This document shows, in pieces, positions 1 through 8,031 of a stretch of 19,849 bases of DNA. This DNA is from DRPN01 sp964383915 (GTDB taxonomy: Bacteria > Bacteroidota > Bacteroidia > Bacteroidales > VadinHA17). A model generated the notes under the pieces. That model made no database searches. It saw only the letters and a program-made list of their open reading frames with translations, and was not told the origin of the DNA. The stretch covers positions 1 through 19,849 of the forward strand of contig CAYLJE010000036.1 in assembly GCA_964383915.1 (NCBI GenBank), read 5' to 3'. The translations under genes and the position numbers were made by a program. Numbering within the stretch: the stretch's first letter is position 1; each line of letters opens with the position of its first letter.

Positions 1-161
1 ATGTCTTTAAAATTTCTCACTTATTAATAAAAAATTTGCCGATGGTAATGTTTAAACTATTACAAATAATATATTTTAAACAGCAAGCCGGTATAAATAT
101 AAACAACTTATCTGAATTTTGTATTTGAATGTGTATTTTTACTCTTTTTATATCAAGATAT
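1..161. other. AT-rich leader region before comB
   Basis: No gene is visible here. The segment is very AT-rich and presumably holds the promoter of the comB-led operon. A GAATTTTG at 114-121 is one base away from the Bacteroidetes -7 consensus TAnnTTTG, but no matching TTTG lies 19-21 bases upstream, so no promoter is called. Confidence 0.4.
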
Positions 162-857
162 ATGGATATACGACACTATGAATTTGTGGAAGGAGCTGGA
201 AGAGCTGAGGGTATCGCTGTAATTATCGATGTTTTCAGGGCTTTTTCTACGGCTTGTTATCTTTACGGACAGGGAGCAGGAAAGATACTGGTTACCGATT
301 CTCTGAAACAGTCATTCGAATATAAGGAAGAAAACCCGAATACTCTTCTTATCGGTGAAAGGAATGAAAGAAAGATCGAGGGCTTTGACTATGGTAATTC
401 TCCTTCAGCTGTGATACGGAAAGACTTTACAGGTGATACAGTTATTTTGACTACCAGTGCAGGAACGAAAGGTCTGGTAATGGCCTCTCGTGCTACGAAA
501 GTACTTGCTGCAAGCTTTGTTAACGCACAAGCCACTGCTGTCTATATCTTAAAAGAGAAACCTGCTCAGGTTAGCCTGGTGGCTATGGGATACAATGCAG
601 TTACTCCTGCCGATGAGGACCGGCTTTGTGCTGATTATATCCACAACCTGCTGCTCGGAAGGGTACCTGATATGAAACCATTGAAGAAACAAATACGTCT
701 GGGCACGGGTGCCCGTTTTTTTGACCCGGGAAATCTGAATTCTCCGGCAGAAGATTTCGAACTTTGTCTGCAACCCGGAAAATTCCCTTTTGCGCTGGAG
801 GCAATTCATGAAAAGGATTTCCTGTGGCTTAAAAAAATCAAGAGCAAAACGGTATGA
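162..857 (+). CDS. comB: 2-phosphosulfolactate phosphatase family protein (ComB-like)
   Basis: This 231-residue protein matches the ComB family, Mg-dependent phosphatases that remove phosphate from 2-phosphosulfolactate in coenzyme M synthesis. Visible family motifs are IIDVFRAFST (21-30, with the acidic D23), GERN (65-68), GFDYGNSP (74-81), TTSAGT (97-102) and a later EDRLCADYI. Length fits the family. An upstream in-frame ATG at 129 would add 11 hydrophobic residues; the ATG at 162 gives the usual N-terminus (MDIRHYEF) and is preferred. The stop overlaps the next gene's start in an ATGA, so the two are probably translated together. Bacteroidetes are not known to make coenzyme M, so the substrate here may be sulfolactate made for another sulfonate, or something different. 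The family call is firm; the substrate is not. Confidence 0.87.
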   Translation: MDIRHYEFVEGAGRAEGIAVIIDVFRAFSTACYLYGQGAGKILVTDSLKQSFEYKEENPNTLLIGERNERKIEGFDYGNSPSAVIRKDFTGDTVILTTSAGTKGLVMASRATKVLAASFVNAQATAVYILKEKPAQVSLVAMGYNAVTPADEDRLCADYIHNLLLGRVPDMKPLKKQIRLGTGARFFDPGNLNSPAEDFELCLQPGKFPFALEAIHEKDFLWLKKIKSKTV

Positions 858-1984
858 AAGACAACATAACCGGGGATTTTTACCTGCATAACATTCATCG
901 TCCTACATTGATTGTGGACGAACAGATCAGCCGCCGAAATATTGAAAGAATGGCTGATAAGGCCAGGCGGAGCCATCTATCGTTCTGCCCCCATTTTAAA
1001 ACACATCAATCGGCAGTCATTGGAAACTGGTTCAGGGATTATGGCGTTTCCGCGATTACGGTTTCCAGTATTCGGATGGGACAATATTTTGCTTCCCATC
1101 TCTGGGATGATATCACCGTAGCCTTCCCGGTAAATCTGCGTGAAACAGAAGAGATAAATAACCTGTCAAAGAAAATACGGTTAAACCTGCTGGTAGAACA
1201 TCCTGATCCGGTAAAACTTCTTGAAAAGAAGCTGAAACAGGAAACCGGCCTGTTTATTGAAATTGATACCGGATATCACCGCAGTGGCATCGTATGGAAT
1301 CATACAGAACAAATAGATCAAATGATATCCCTTCTAAAAAAAAGCACTGTACTACAGTTTAAAGGCTTTCTTTCCCATACGGGAGAAACTTACTCGGCAG
1401 GGTCGAAAGAGGAAATTTTGCAATTCCACCACAGCGCTGTCGCGCGCATGAATTCTTTGAAACAACGTTATGCATCACTGTTTCCTGCTATGGTGATCTC
1501 CCTCGGAGATACTCCTTCCTTCAGTTTGCTGGACAATGTGTCAGACATTGATGAAATGAGGCCAGGTAATTTTGTCTTCTATGATCTGATGCAGGAACGC
1601 CTGGGTGCCTGTGCTTATGATAATATTGCCGTCTCCCTGGCATGTCCAGTGGTAGCCAGATATCCCGAAAGAAGCGAATTGGTTATTTACGGCGGAGCCA
1701 TTCACTTCTCAAAAGAGTTTTTACGGGTCAATGGCCAAAAGATCTACGGACTAGCCGTGGAACATACTTCTAACGGATGGAGACCACTACAACCATTGGC
1801 TCCTTTGATCAGCCTGTCACAGGAACATGGCATCGTGCACATGGATAAAACACAGCAGGAAAGAATCAGGCGTGGTGATATCCTTTGTTTCTTTCCAATA
1901 CATTCCTGCCTGACTGCCAACCTAATGAGAGGATACGTAACCACAAAAGGAATAACCCTTGATCATCTGGAAGGAACTAAATAA
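854..1984 (+). CDS. PLP-dependent D-threonine aldolase / D-serine dehydratase-like enzyme
   Basis: This 376-residue protein has the fold-type III layout of alanine racemase-like enzymes with the D-serine dehydratase-like C-terminal domain. The motif PHFKTH puts the PLP-binding lysine at K49. FIEIDTGYHRSG and SLGDTPS fit the barrel's phosphate and substrate loops. Near the C-terminus FPIHSCLT carries H350 and C352, the His-x-Cys pair that binds the divalent metal in D-serine dehydratase and D-threonine aldolase. The family cleaves or deaminates D-hydroxy amino acids. Its start overlaps the comB stop by 4 bp, implying coupling and perhaps a shared pathway. D-threonine aldolase and D-serine dehydratase activity cannot be told apart from sequence alone. 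Confidence 0.86.
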   Translation: MKDNITGDFYLHNIHRPTLIVDEQISRRNIERMADKARRSHLSFCPHFKTHQSAVIGNWFRDYGVSAITVSSIRMGQYFASHLWDDITVAFPVNLRETEEINNLSKKIRLNLLVEHPDPVKLLEKKLKQETGLFIEIDTGYHRSGIVWNHTEQIDQMISLLKKSTVLQFKGFLSHTGETYSAGSKEEILQFHHSAVARMNSLKQRYASLFPAMVISLGDTPSFSLLDNVSDIDEMRPGNFVFYDLMQERLGACAYDNIAVSLACPVVARYPERSELVIYGGAIHFSKEFLRVNGQKIYGLAVEHTSNGWRPLQPLAPLISLSQEHGIVHMDKTQQERIRRGDILCFFPIHSCLTANLMRGYVTTKGITLDHLEGTK

Positions 1985-2014
1985 TAAAAATAAACCTTTA
2001 ATAAATATTTACTT

Positions 2015-2650
2015 ATGAGCAAAATCAAAGAAAAAATAAAAAACTATTTTAAAAAAAAGAAGACATTTTCCATTGTGCTGGATTTTCTTTTTTACGGATT
2101 TATTATTCTACTGATCATCCCGGGTACCAGAAAATCAATCCTGCCGGTTTTTATGCGAACAATATTACATCCACCACTGAAAAAAGTCTCTACAACTCCT
2201 TTACAAAAACTCACTGAAAGAGATTACCTCTGGCCCGTAGAAAAATTTGATGGCACACAGGTTTATCTCACACAATTCAGGCGACAGGTAATGTTCATCA
2301 ATTTTTGGGCTACCTGGTGTCCTCCCTGCAGGGCTGAAATGCCGGGTATTCAAAAATTATTTGATCAATATAAGAAAAAAATCATCTTTCTGATGATTGT
2401 TAACGATAAACCTGAAGCTATCCGTGTATATCTAAAAAAACATCATTATACATTTCCTGTTCTTTTACAGAAATATGAGGCGCCAACAGCGTTCCGGACT
2501 TCCTCTATACCGGTTACCTATATCGTGGATGCCAACGGAAATATTGTATTGGTTCACAAAGGGGCCAGCAAATGGAATTCACGGAAGATAAAAAGATTAT
2601 TGGATGAATTACTTATTGAAAAAAACAAGGAGTTTCCTCAGGCAAAGTAA
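2015..2650 (+). CDS. Membrane-anchored TlpA/ResA-like thioredoxin
   Basis: This 211-residue protein has a lysine-rich N-terminus, one hydrophobic segment at about 18-36, and a thioredoxin-like domain from about 70. The redox motif is WCPPC (C102, C105) inside FINFWATWCPPCRAEMP, and the cis-proline loop is SIPVTYI (P166). This is typical of TlpA/ResA proteins, which face the periplasm and reduce disulfides, for example in cytochrome c maturation or during oxidative stress. The gene follows the PLP enzyme by 30 bp on the same strand and is probably the last gene of that operon; it meets the SNF2 gene tail to tail, with 58 bp between them. The partner protein is unknown. Confidence 0.9.
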   Translation: MSKIKEKIKNYFKKKKTFSIVLDFLFYGFIILLIIPGTRKSILPVFMRTILHPPLKKVSTTPLQKLTERDYLWPVEKFDGTQVYLTQFRRQVMFINFWATWCPPCRAEMPGIQKLFDQYKKKIIFLMIVNDKPEAIRVYLKKHHYTFPVLLQKYEAPTAFRTSSIPVTYIVDANGNIVLVHKGASKWNSRKIKRLLDELLIEKNKEFPQAK

Positions 2651-2708
2651 CCGTATGAAGGTATATCTTTTTTTGTTGTCACAGGACCTATAGCAAAAAA
2701 ACATCCTT

Positions 2709-5702
2709 TTATTCAAACAATTGCGCAATTTCTTCCCGGTTCATTTGTTTCAGCATGGATTCATCTACCTGCAGAATATCTTGAGCCAGGTGGGCTTTAT
2801 GTTCCTGGTAAAGCATGATTTTTTCTTCGATGGTTTCCTTGCCAATCAGTTTATAAACCATCACATTCCGGGTCTGTCCGATGCGATGCGTACGGTCTAT
2901 CGCCTGTTGCTCCACCGCCGGATTCCACCAGGGATCCAGGATCACCACATAGTCTGCTGCCACCAGGTTTAACCCGAATCCTCCAGCCATTACTGAAATA
3001 AGAAAAACCCTGATTTGTCCGTCGTCATTAAAGGATTTTACCACATTCTTTCTTTGCTTCTGTGAAATGCTCCCTGTCAATAAAACATAGGGAACGTCCT
3101 CCGCTATAAATTGTTTTTCGAAGAGCTTAAGAACCTTAACAAAGGAGGAGAAAACCAATATCTTATGTCCTTCACTCACAATCGTACGGATTATTTCCAT
3201 GGCTTCCTCAAATTTCCCGGAGTCTCCGGTATAAGTATCATCCACCAGCACCGGATGGTTAGCAGCCAGGCGCAGACGGGTTAAACCCTGCAGAACAGGA
3301 ATCATCAGCTTTGAATATCTCCCCTCGCCAAGCAATTTCAAAATAGCATTCCTTACCCTGGCATTTTCCTCTTCATAGAAATGTGCCTGTTCGACACTCA
3401 TTTCCGTAAAGATATGCTGTTCAGTTATATCCGGCAGATCCCGGGCTACTTCCTGTTTGGTCCGGCGCAACATAAAAGGACCGATCAGTCTGCGTAATGT
3501 TTGTAATGCCTGCTCATCATGTTGATGTTCAATGGAATTGACAAACCGTTCCATGAAGAAACGATATCCTCCCAGCAAACCGGGATTAACAAAGTGCATC
3601 TGTGTCCATAAATCTGTCAGTGAATTTTCGACAGGAGTACCGGTCAATATCACGCGCTGACGAGCCTGTAGCCGGATTACGGCTTTAAATATCTGTGAAG
3701 CCGGATTCTTGATATAACGGCTTTCATCCAGAATAATAAGATCAAATATCACCCTGCAAAAAAGGCCAATGTCTCTCCGCAGAAGGCCATACGTTACCAC
3801 AACCACATCATAAGCATCAAAATATTCAAAATACCGTTGCCTGTCTGAACCTGCATATACCAATACTTTGAGTCCGGGGGCAAACCGGATAATTTCTTCC
3901 ACCCAATTAAATATCAACGTTTTAGGGACAACAATCAGAGACAGGGTTTCACCCCTCTCTTCTTCCTTAACGTAGGTTTTGTATGTGTCAAACAAACTTA
4001 ACTGGACACCCTCCAGGGCTACATTCGGTTTTTTTTCCTGCATGATGTCCTGAACCGGTTTGCCGGATTCCCTGATTTTCTGAATCAGGGCTATGGACTG
4101 TATCGTTTTCCCGAGGCCCATATCATCAGCAAGACATCCGCCAAGTCCATGCTTACGCAGGTTCATCAACCAACCATATCCTTTTCGCTGATAAGGTCGC
4201 ATATTCCCCCGGAATCCGGCAGGCAGCGGGAACACTACGTTCTCTGTTTCCATCATGGAAGCCATACGTTGTTGTATTTCCGTATTTCCCGAGATCGCAG
4301 ACATTTCTTTCAACAGAGGAAAGTGATGACTGCGGATACGGATTTCTTCTCCATACACCTCTCCGAATTGCAGTAAATTTTCATATTCTGCAAACCACTC
4401 TTCCGGAATGACCGCAATAGAACCATCCGGCAAAATATATTCTCTTTTCTTATTCAGGATATGGTCTTTTAACCAAACAAAAGGGATACTGTATTTCCCT
4501 AACTGAACTTCTGCATGCAATCCAAACCAGTCAATAAGCCTGTTTTCTTTCCGGTGCATTTCCGTTTTGACATTCATACGGATGCCGTCCAGGAGATATT
4601 TCTCTTTTCCCTTTTGATGAATAGTAAGTCCTTCTTTTTTTAGTTCTGTGGAGTGCCTGTTTATGAATGAAATCATTTCATAATGTTGAACTTTCGGATT
4701 ATTTTCTATAGAACCTGCCGTGAAAATGCCAGGCAGGTATTCCTCAAAGCCAATCTCTGCGAGCCGGTTGATAACTTTGTTCTCATATTCCTTGTTTCGG
4801 AAGATTTTGTTAAATCGATATCCCTGCTCTGTTTCTTCCAACGTTACAAATACCATACGGTTTTGATCCGGCTGTATTCGGATATCTTCATATCTGAATG
4901 TCAGAATCATTACCAACAAGCCATTCAAACCGTTCTCAAGGCTCAGTTCCGTCCCCGGTAATGTATGAGATTCCATTACCTCAAATCCTTCAACCGTTAC
5001 TTTGTAGTGCGCAAGGATATCCCGGATAAATGAATGATAGTATTTTGTCTCAAGCCGTACGGGAATGTGAATACTTTCCTTCTTAAAGAAAGGCTCCAGT
5101 TTTTTCCCCTCCATATCTTCCAGCAGATACAAACGTCCTTCCAAAATAAGAACACAGGGTTTATTCGTAAGAATAAGATGTTTCTTCCCGGTCAGGACAA
5201 GTTCGTTTTCCCCCTCCCTGAGAGAAACAAAATAATCTGTACCACTGTTATTCTTGTTGAAATGAAATGTTACGAACAGATTCTCACGTGCTAATAAAAT
5301 TCGATCTTCGTTGTATATACCTGTTGCGTTTCCTTCATGTAAAAAAACATTAATTTCAGTTTTCTGAAGTAACCGGACAACTTCGACCAATCTTTTCTCA
5401 ATGTAAGGGCGTATAAAACGATCTATACGCTTATTATCCAACGATTGAAAAAACGCTTTGAGATTGATTTGGGGATCTTTATGAAATATTTTCTTGATTA
5501 CATGATCATCATATGCTCCGATGGTTTTGATGATTTCCCGATATAACTCCGGCAATCTTTCCACATCCGTATCTTCATGATCAGGCAAAATGCGTCTGCT
5601 GATAGCATATTTTTCTTCTTTTTTCTCTTTATGTACAAAATAAGGAACAAAGATATCCCCGAAAAATTTATGTTTCTTGATCAGCAGTACAAAACGGTCC
5701 AT
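2709..5702 (-). CDS. SNF2-family DNA-dependent ATPase/helicase
   Basis: This 997-residue protein is a SWI/SNF-type superfamily 2 ATPase. The first ~490 residues show no family I recognise. The motor follows: MRPYQRKGYGW (501-511), Walker A DDMGLGKT (526-533, K532), a DExx box written DESR (659-662), LTGTPVENS (686-694), then the second RecA lobe with VFSSF (850-854), LLTGS (874-878), GGFGLNL (907-913) and the arginine finger region QAIDRTHRIGQ (933-943). DESR departs from the usual DEAH/DEAQ but keeps the catalytic Asp-Glu. An insertion at about 550-584, between Walker A and motif Ia, carries QLSLF (567-571), identical to the bacterial sliding-clamp binding consensus. Such proteins remodel protein-DNA complexes. 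The gene starts 6 bp after the prsW stop and is probably co-transcribed with it. Confidence 0.94.
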   Translation of the reverse strand: MDRFVLLIKKHKFFGDIFVPYFVHKEKKEEKYAISRRILPDHEDTDVERLPELYREIIKTIGAYDDHVIKKIFHKDPQINLKAFFQSLDNKRIDRFIRPYIEKRLVEVVRLLQKTEINVFLHEGNATGIYNEDRILLARENLFVTFHFNKNNSGTDYFVSLREGENELVLTGKKHLILTNKPCVLILEGRLYLLEDMEGKKLEPFFKKESIHIPVRLETKYYHSFIRDILAHYKVTVEGFEVMESHTLPGTELSLENGLNGLLVMILTFRYEDIRIQPDQNRMVFVTLEETEQGYRFNKIFRNKEYENKVINRLAEIGFEEYLPGIFTAGSIENNPKVQHYEMISFINRHSTELKKEGLTIHQKGKEKYLLDGIRMNVKTEMHRKENRLIDWFGLHAEVQLGKYSIPFVWLKDHILNKKREYILPDGSIAVIPEEWFAEYENLLQFGEVYGEEIRIRSHHFPLLKEMSAISGNTEIQQRMASMMETENVVFPLPAGFRGNMRPYQRKGYGWLMNLRKHGLGGCLADDMGLGKTIQSIALIQKIRESGKPVQDIMQEKKPNVALEGVQLSLFDTYKTYVKEEERGETLSLIVVPKTLIFNWVEEIIRFAPGLKVLVYAGSDRQRYFEYFDAYDVVVVTYGLLRRDIGLFCRVIFDLIILDESRYIKNPASQIFKAVIRLQARQRVILTGTPVENSLTDLWTQMHFVNPGLLGGYRFFMERFVNSIEHQHDEQALQTLRRLIGPFMLRRTKQEVARDLPDITEQHIFTEMSVEQAHFYEEENARVRNAILKLLGEGRYSKLMIPVLQGLTRLRLAANHPVLVDDTYTGDSGKFEEAMEIIRTIVSEGHKILVFSSFVKVLKLFEKQFIAEDVPYVLLTGSISQKQRKNVVKSFNDDGQIRVFLISVMAGGFGLNLVAADYVVILDPWWNPAVEQQAIDRTHRIGQTRNVMVYKLIGKETIEEKIMLYQEHKAHLAQDILQVDESMLKQMNREEIAQLFE

Positions 5703-5708
5703 GAGTTA

Positions 5709-6395
5709 TTATTTCCAGTCTATGAATAGTTTGTCACGAAAGAAAGAGTTATGTGACAGTTCATCCATCTTTTGTGAAGCATTTATCCATAACCACATCA
5801 TATAAGGTACAAAAATAACCAACAGAAACTGGTTTTGTGACATCAGACAGAAATCATAAAAACCATGCAACAATATAGGATAAAGAACCGCCTGTAAAAT
5901 CTGTCTGTTACGTTGTTCAGGATAAAATTTGGCCAGTCCCAGATGATACCCCATGATAACGCCAAACAAAGCATGAGCAGGAACAGCAGTGAAAGCACGG
6001 GTCAGACCCACTTCTATTCCCCCCTGCACAACGTAAAGAATATTTTCAACCCCTGCAAATCCCATAGCAATAAAAACAGCATAAACGATCCCGTCAAATT
6101 TTTCATTAAAATGAGTATTCCTCCAAATAATCAGGTAAAATGCCAGGAACTTAAATCCTTCTTCTGTAAAACCGGCTACTACAAAAGCCATCCATGCGGT
6201 AGCAGTCAGAGGAGGCATGGCTTTTGCCGGATAGGATAGCCATTTTTCAACAATAATCACAGGTATCGCAAGGGCGGCTCCGATCGCCAAAGCCCGCAAC
6301 AACAAGTATAGAGGCTCCTTTTCATACCTGTCCCTAAAATAAACATATAAGATAATAATGAAAACAGGAGCCAGTGCAACAAATAACAGATTCAC
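5709..6395 (-). CDS. prsW: PrsW-family intramembrane metalloprotease
   Basis: This 228-residue polytopic membrane protein has the PrsW signature: FTEEGFKFLAFY (76-87) with the adjacent glutamates E78 and E79, GFAGVENILY with E117, and histidines at HALFGVIMGYHLG (H141, H151) and LLHGFYDF (H177) that can bind metal. The best-studied member, in Bacillus, cleaves an anti-sigma factor. Here no sigma/anti-sigma pair is visible, so the substrate is unknown. Translation begins at a GTG; no better upstream start exists. It starts 9 bp after the stop of the upstream small secreted protein and ends 6 bp before the SNF2 start, indicating one operon. Confidence 0.88.
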   Translation of the reverse strand: MNLLFVALAPVFIIILYVYFRDRYEKEPLYLLLRALAIGAALAIPVIIVEKWLSYPAKAMPPLTATAWMAFVVAGFTEEGFKFLAFYLIIWRNTHFNEKFDGIVYAVFIAMGFAGVENILYVVQGGIEVGLTRAFTAVPAHALFGVIMGYHLGLAKFYPEQRNRQILQAVLYPILLHGFYDFCLMSQNQFLLVIFVPYMMWLWINASQKMDELSHNSFFRDKLFIDWK

Positions 6396-6404
6396 GCCAA
6401 AAAA

Positions 6405-7043
6405 TTAATAAGGGTAATAAGGGAAACCATATCCATGGAAGGATCTATAAGGAAATCCCATATAATACGAAGGCTCGGAATAACGGAACTCGGCCCCAAA
6501 GGAGATGGAATTTGAAATACGATAATTCAAGCGCAGGGAATAACTATCCGGAACAATAGGATACGGCTTGTAAAAAGAAGGATATTTTTGCGATTGATCT
6601 AAATTTTTTACAACCGTCCCACTCAGTGAAAGATTTGGGCGAAGAAGGTAAGTACCCTGTCCATAAAAGAGAACCTGCACAGAATGATTTGAGGGAAAAG
6701 ATTCTCCCGGACCGGGAAAAAGACCTTGGGCTTCATTCGTATATTGAAACAACACGCCGCCGGAAAAATGAAACCTCCGGGAGACAGCATACCTGACACC
6801 GGGTGCAAAATAGGAGTAAAAACCGCCTGAACGTCCCGGTGTAAAATAACTGCTTCCTACATTAAATGCATATCGTATCCCGGGTTGTTTTTCTTTATCC
6901 TTTTTTTGCTGATTGTCCTGGTAATATTTTTCAGGACCCGGAACGGGAAAAAGATAAGCATCCGGATAATGTAAAAACGGACATTGGGCAGATGTTACCA
7001 TCGCCAATAATAATCCGGAAAAAATTAACAAGGCGGATTTCAT
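6405..7043 (-). CDS. Small secreted, probably outer-membrane beta-barrel-like protein
   Basis: I do not recognise the family. The 212-residue product begins with a clear signal peptide (MKSALLIFSGLLLAMVTSAQ, likely cut before Q20). It continues with a lysine/glutamine-rich stretch (about 41-55) and then alternating aromatic and polar segments such as FHFSGGVLFQY, QVLFYGQGTYLL and SISFGAEFRYS, the pattern of short outer-membrane beta-strands. The C-terminus is unusually rich in Tyr, Phe, Gly and Pro (about 192-212). It is first in an operon with prsW and the SNF2 gene. The ATG at 7043 is preceded by an AAGGGG purine run. Function is unknown; a small porin-like or surface protein is possible. 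Confidence 0.7.
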   Translation of the reverse strand: MKSALLIFSGLLLAMVTSAQCPFLHYPDAYLFPVPGPEKYYQDNQQKKDKEKQPGIRYAFNVGSSYFTPGRSGGFYSYFAPGVRYAVSRRFHFSGGVLFQYTNEAQGLFPGPGESFPSNHSVQVLFYGQGTYLLRPNLSLSGTVVKNLDQSQKYPSFYKPYPIVPDSYSLRLNYRISNSISFGAEFRYSEPSYYMGFPYRSFHGYGFPYYPY

Positions 7044-7064
7044 GTTTTCCCCTTTTTTATTTTA

Positions 7065-7072
7065 CAAAAATA
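7065..7072 (-). promoter_or_regulatory. Putative -7 box for the 7043-2709 operon
   Basis: The minus strand reads TATTTTTG, a perfect match to the Bacteroidetes -7 consensus TAnnTTTG, about 21 bp before the ATG at 7043. The -33 element is weak: TTTA with an 18-bp spacer. If real, the leader is about 18 nt and the -33 side reaches into the palindromic repeat at 7081-7256. Inferred from motif only. Confidence 0.4.
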
Positions 7073-7080
7073 ACATTTTA

Positions 7081-7256
7081 CCTAAATATCTAAAATGGAA
7101 TCGTCATGAAGTTTTACAGTGTGCGTTAATATTGGGAAGCGCAATGAAAAGTTTTGAAAGCGTAGCTTTCGCTACGGTGAAAAACTTTGAAATGAGCATT
7201 TCCAATAGTGGCGTGTAATGTAGAACTGTAATAGATTTTCATTTTGGATTTTTAGG
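7081..7256. repeat. Nested imperfect palindrome, MITE-like
   Basis: The outer 17-bp arms at 7081-7097 and 7240-7256 match as inverted repeats at 15 of 17 positions (CCTAAAnATCnAAAATG). Inside, ACAGT and ATTGGGAA/ATTGGAA pair with partners on the other side, then AAAGTTTT with AAAACTTT, and finally a perfect 6-bp stem CGTAGC/GCTACG around a TTTC loop at 7161-7176. No open reading frame of note is inside. The layout, terminal inverted repeats plus a foldback interior of about 176 bp, is that of a miniature inverted-repeat element. No clear target duplication was seen. The rest of the 7044-7395 gap is AT-rich and holds no gene. Confidence 0.5.
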
Positions 7257-7395
7257 TTACAAATAATTTTTTCTTATCAGATTTCCTATCCTGACGGCAT
7301 ATTTCTATTATGAAAGACATAAAAATATACAAATTTTCAACAAAAATGATCCGAAAACCGGCTTAATGCTACAAATTGACCGAACAAGAATGAAA

Positions 7396-7875
7396 TTATA
7401 CTTTTGCTGACGCCCCCGGGATCGGTACCTGCCGGTTAAAGCTCTCTTCGAGGGAAATAAAAGTATCTGTGCGTGCAATTCCCTGAATAGCTTGTAGCCT
7501 ATCGGATAACACCCTCTTCAGATGTTCATTGTCCCGGGTGTAAACCTTAATAAATATCGAATACACCCCTGTCGTATAATGACACTGCGTAATCTCAGGA
7601 ATATTACGCAGTTGTTCCACCACTTGCTTAAAAAGCCTGGCTTCTTCCAGATATATTCCGATATAAGCACACGTCCGGTAACCCATCCGGCGGGGATCCA
7701 CCTCATAGCAGGTGCCCTTGATAATGCCCCGCCTTATCAGGCTCTTCACACGCTGATGAATGGTTGCACCGGACACTCCACATTTTCGGGCTACTTCCAA
7801 AAACGGAATACGCGCATCTTCCATCAGAATATCCAGTATCTTTTTATCTAAAGTATCAATCTGAAAGTTTTCCAT
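7396..7875 (-). CDS. Lrp/AsnC-family transcriptional regulator
   Basis: This 159-residue protein has an N-terminal winged helix-turn-helix (about 7-60: LDKKILDILMEDAR, then VARKCGVSGATIHQRVKSL) and a C-terminal ligand-binding RAM domain (about 68-145), the standard Lrp/AsnC size and order. Such proteins assemble as octamers or larger and respond to amino acids. It is transcribed divergently from asnB with a 156-bp gap, an arrangement that recalls E. coli AsnC next to its target asnA. I infer that it controls asnB-amtB and itself, perhaps in response to asparagine; the effector is not shown by sequence. It ends in a short tail (VPIPGASAKV) beyond the domain. Confidence 0.9.
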   Translation of the reverse strand: MENFQIDTLDKKILDILMEDARIPFLEVARKCGVSGATIHQRVKSLIRRGIIKGTCYEVDPRRMGYRTCAYIGIYLEEARLFKQVVEQLRNIPEITQCHYTTGVYSIFIKVYTRDNEHLKRVLSDRLQAIQGIARTDTFISLEESFNRQVPIPGASAKV

Positions 7876-7924
7876 TATAAAAATATCTTTAAATTAACAA
7901 TCTATTACTAATACTTACAAATAT

Positions 7925-7944
7925 ATAACATATTATAACATATT
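7925..7944. promoter_or_regulatory. Tandem 10-bp repeat in the AsnC/asnB divergent promoter region
   Basis: ATAACATATT occurs twice in direct tandem, placing identical faces about one DNA turn apart. It sits between the divergent regulator and asnB starts and is a candidate binding site for the Lrp/AsnC protein, whose sites are typically AT-rich and phased. Inference from position and repetition only. Confidence 0.35.
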
Positions 7945-7973
7945 TTAAGAATCTTTTATTTATTATCAATTAT

Positions 7974-8006
7974 TTTACTCATTCTACTTACTAATTAATA
8001 ATTTTG
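7974..8006 (+). promoter_or_regulatory. Putative asnB promoter
   Basis: A perfect -7 box TAATTTTG lies at 7999-8006, and TTTA (one mismatch to TTTG) lies at 7974-7977 with a 21-bp spacer, matching the Bacteroidetes layout. Transcription would start about 20 nt before the asnB ATG at 8032. The tandem repeat at 7925-7944 lies about 30 bp upstream, where an activator could act. Confidence 0.5.
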
Positions 8007-8031
8007 TTCCGTAATCAAAAAACCAATAGAT

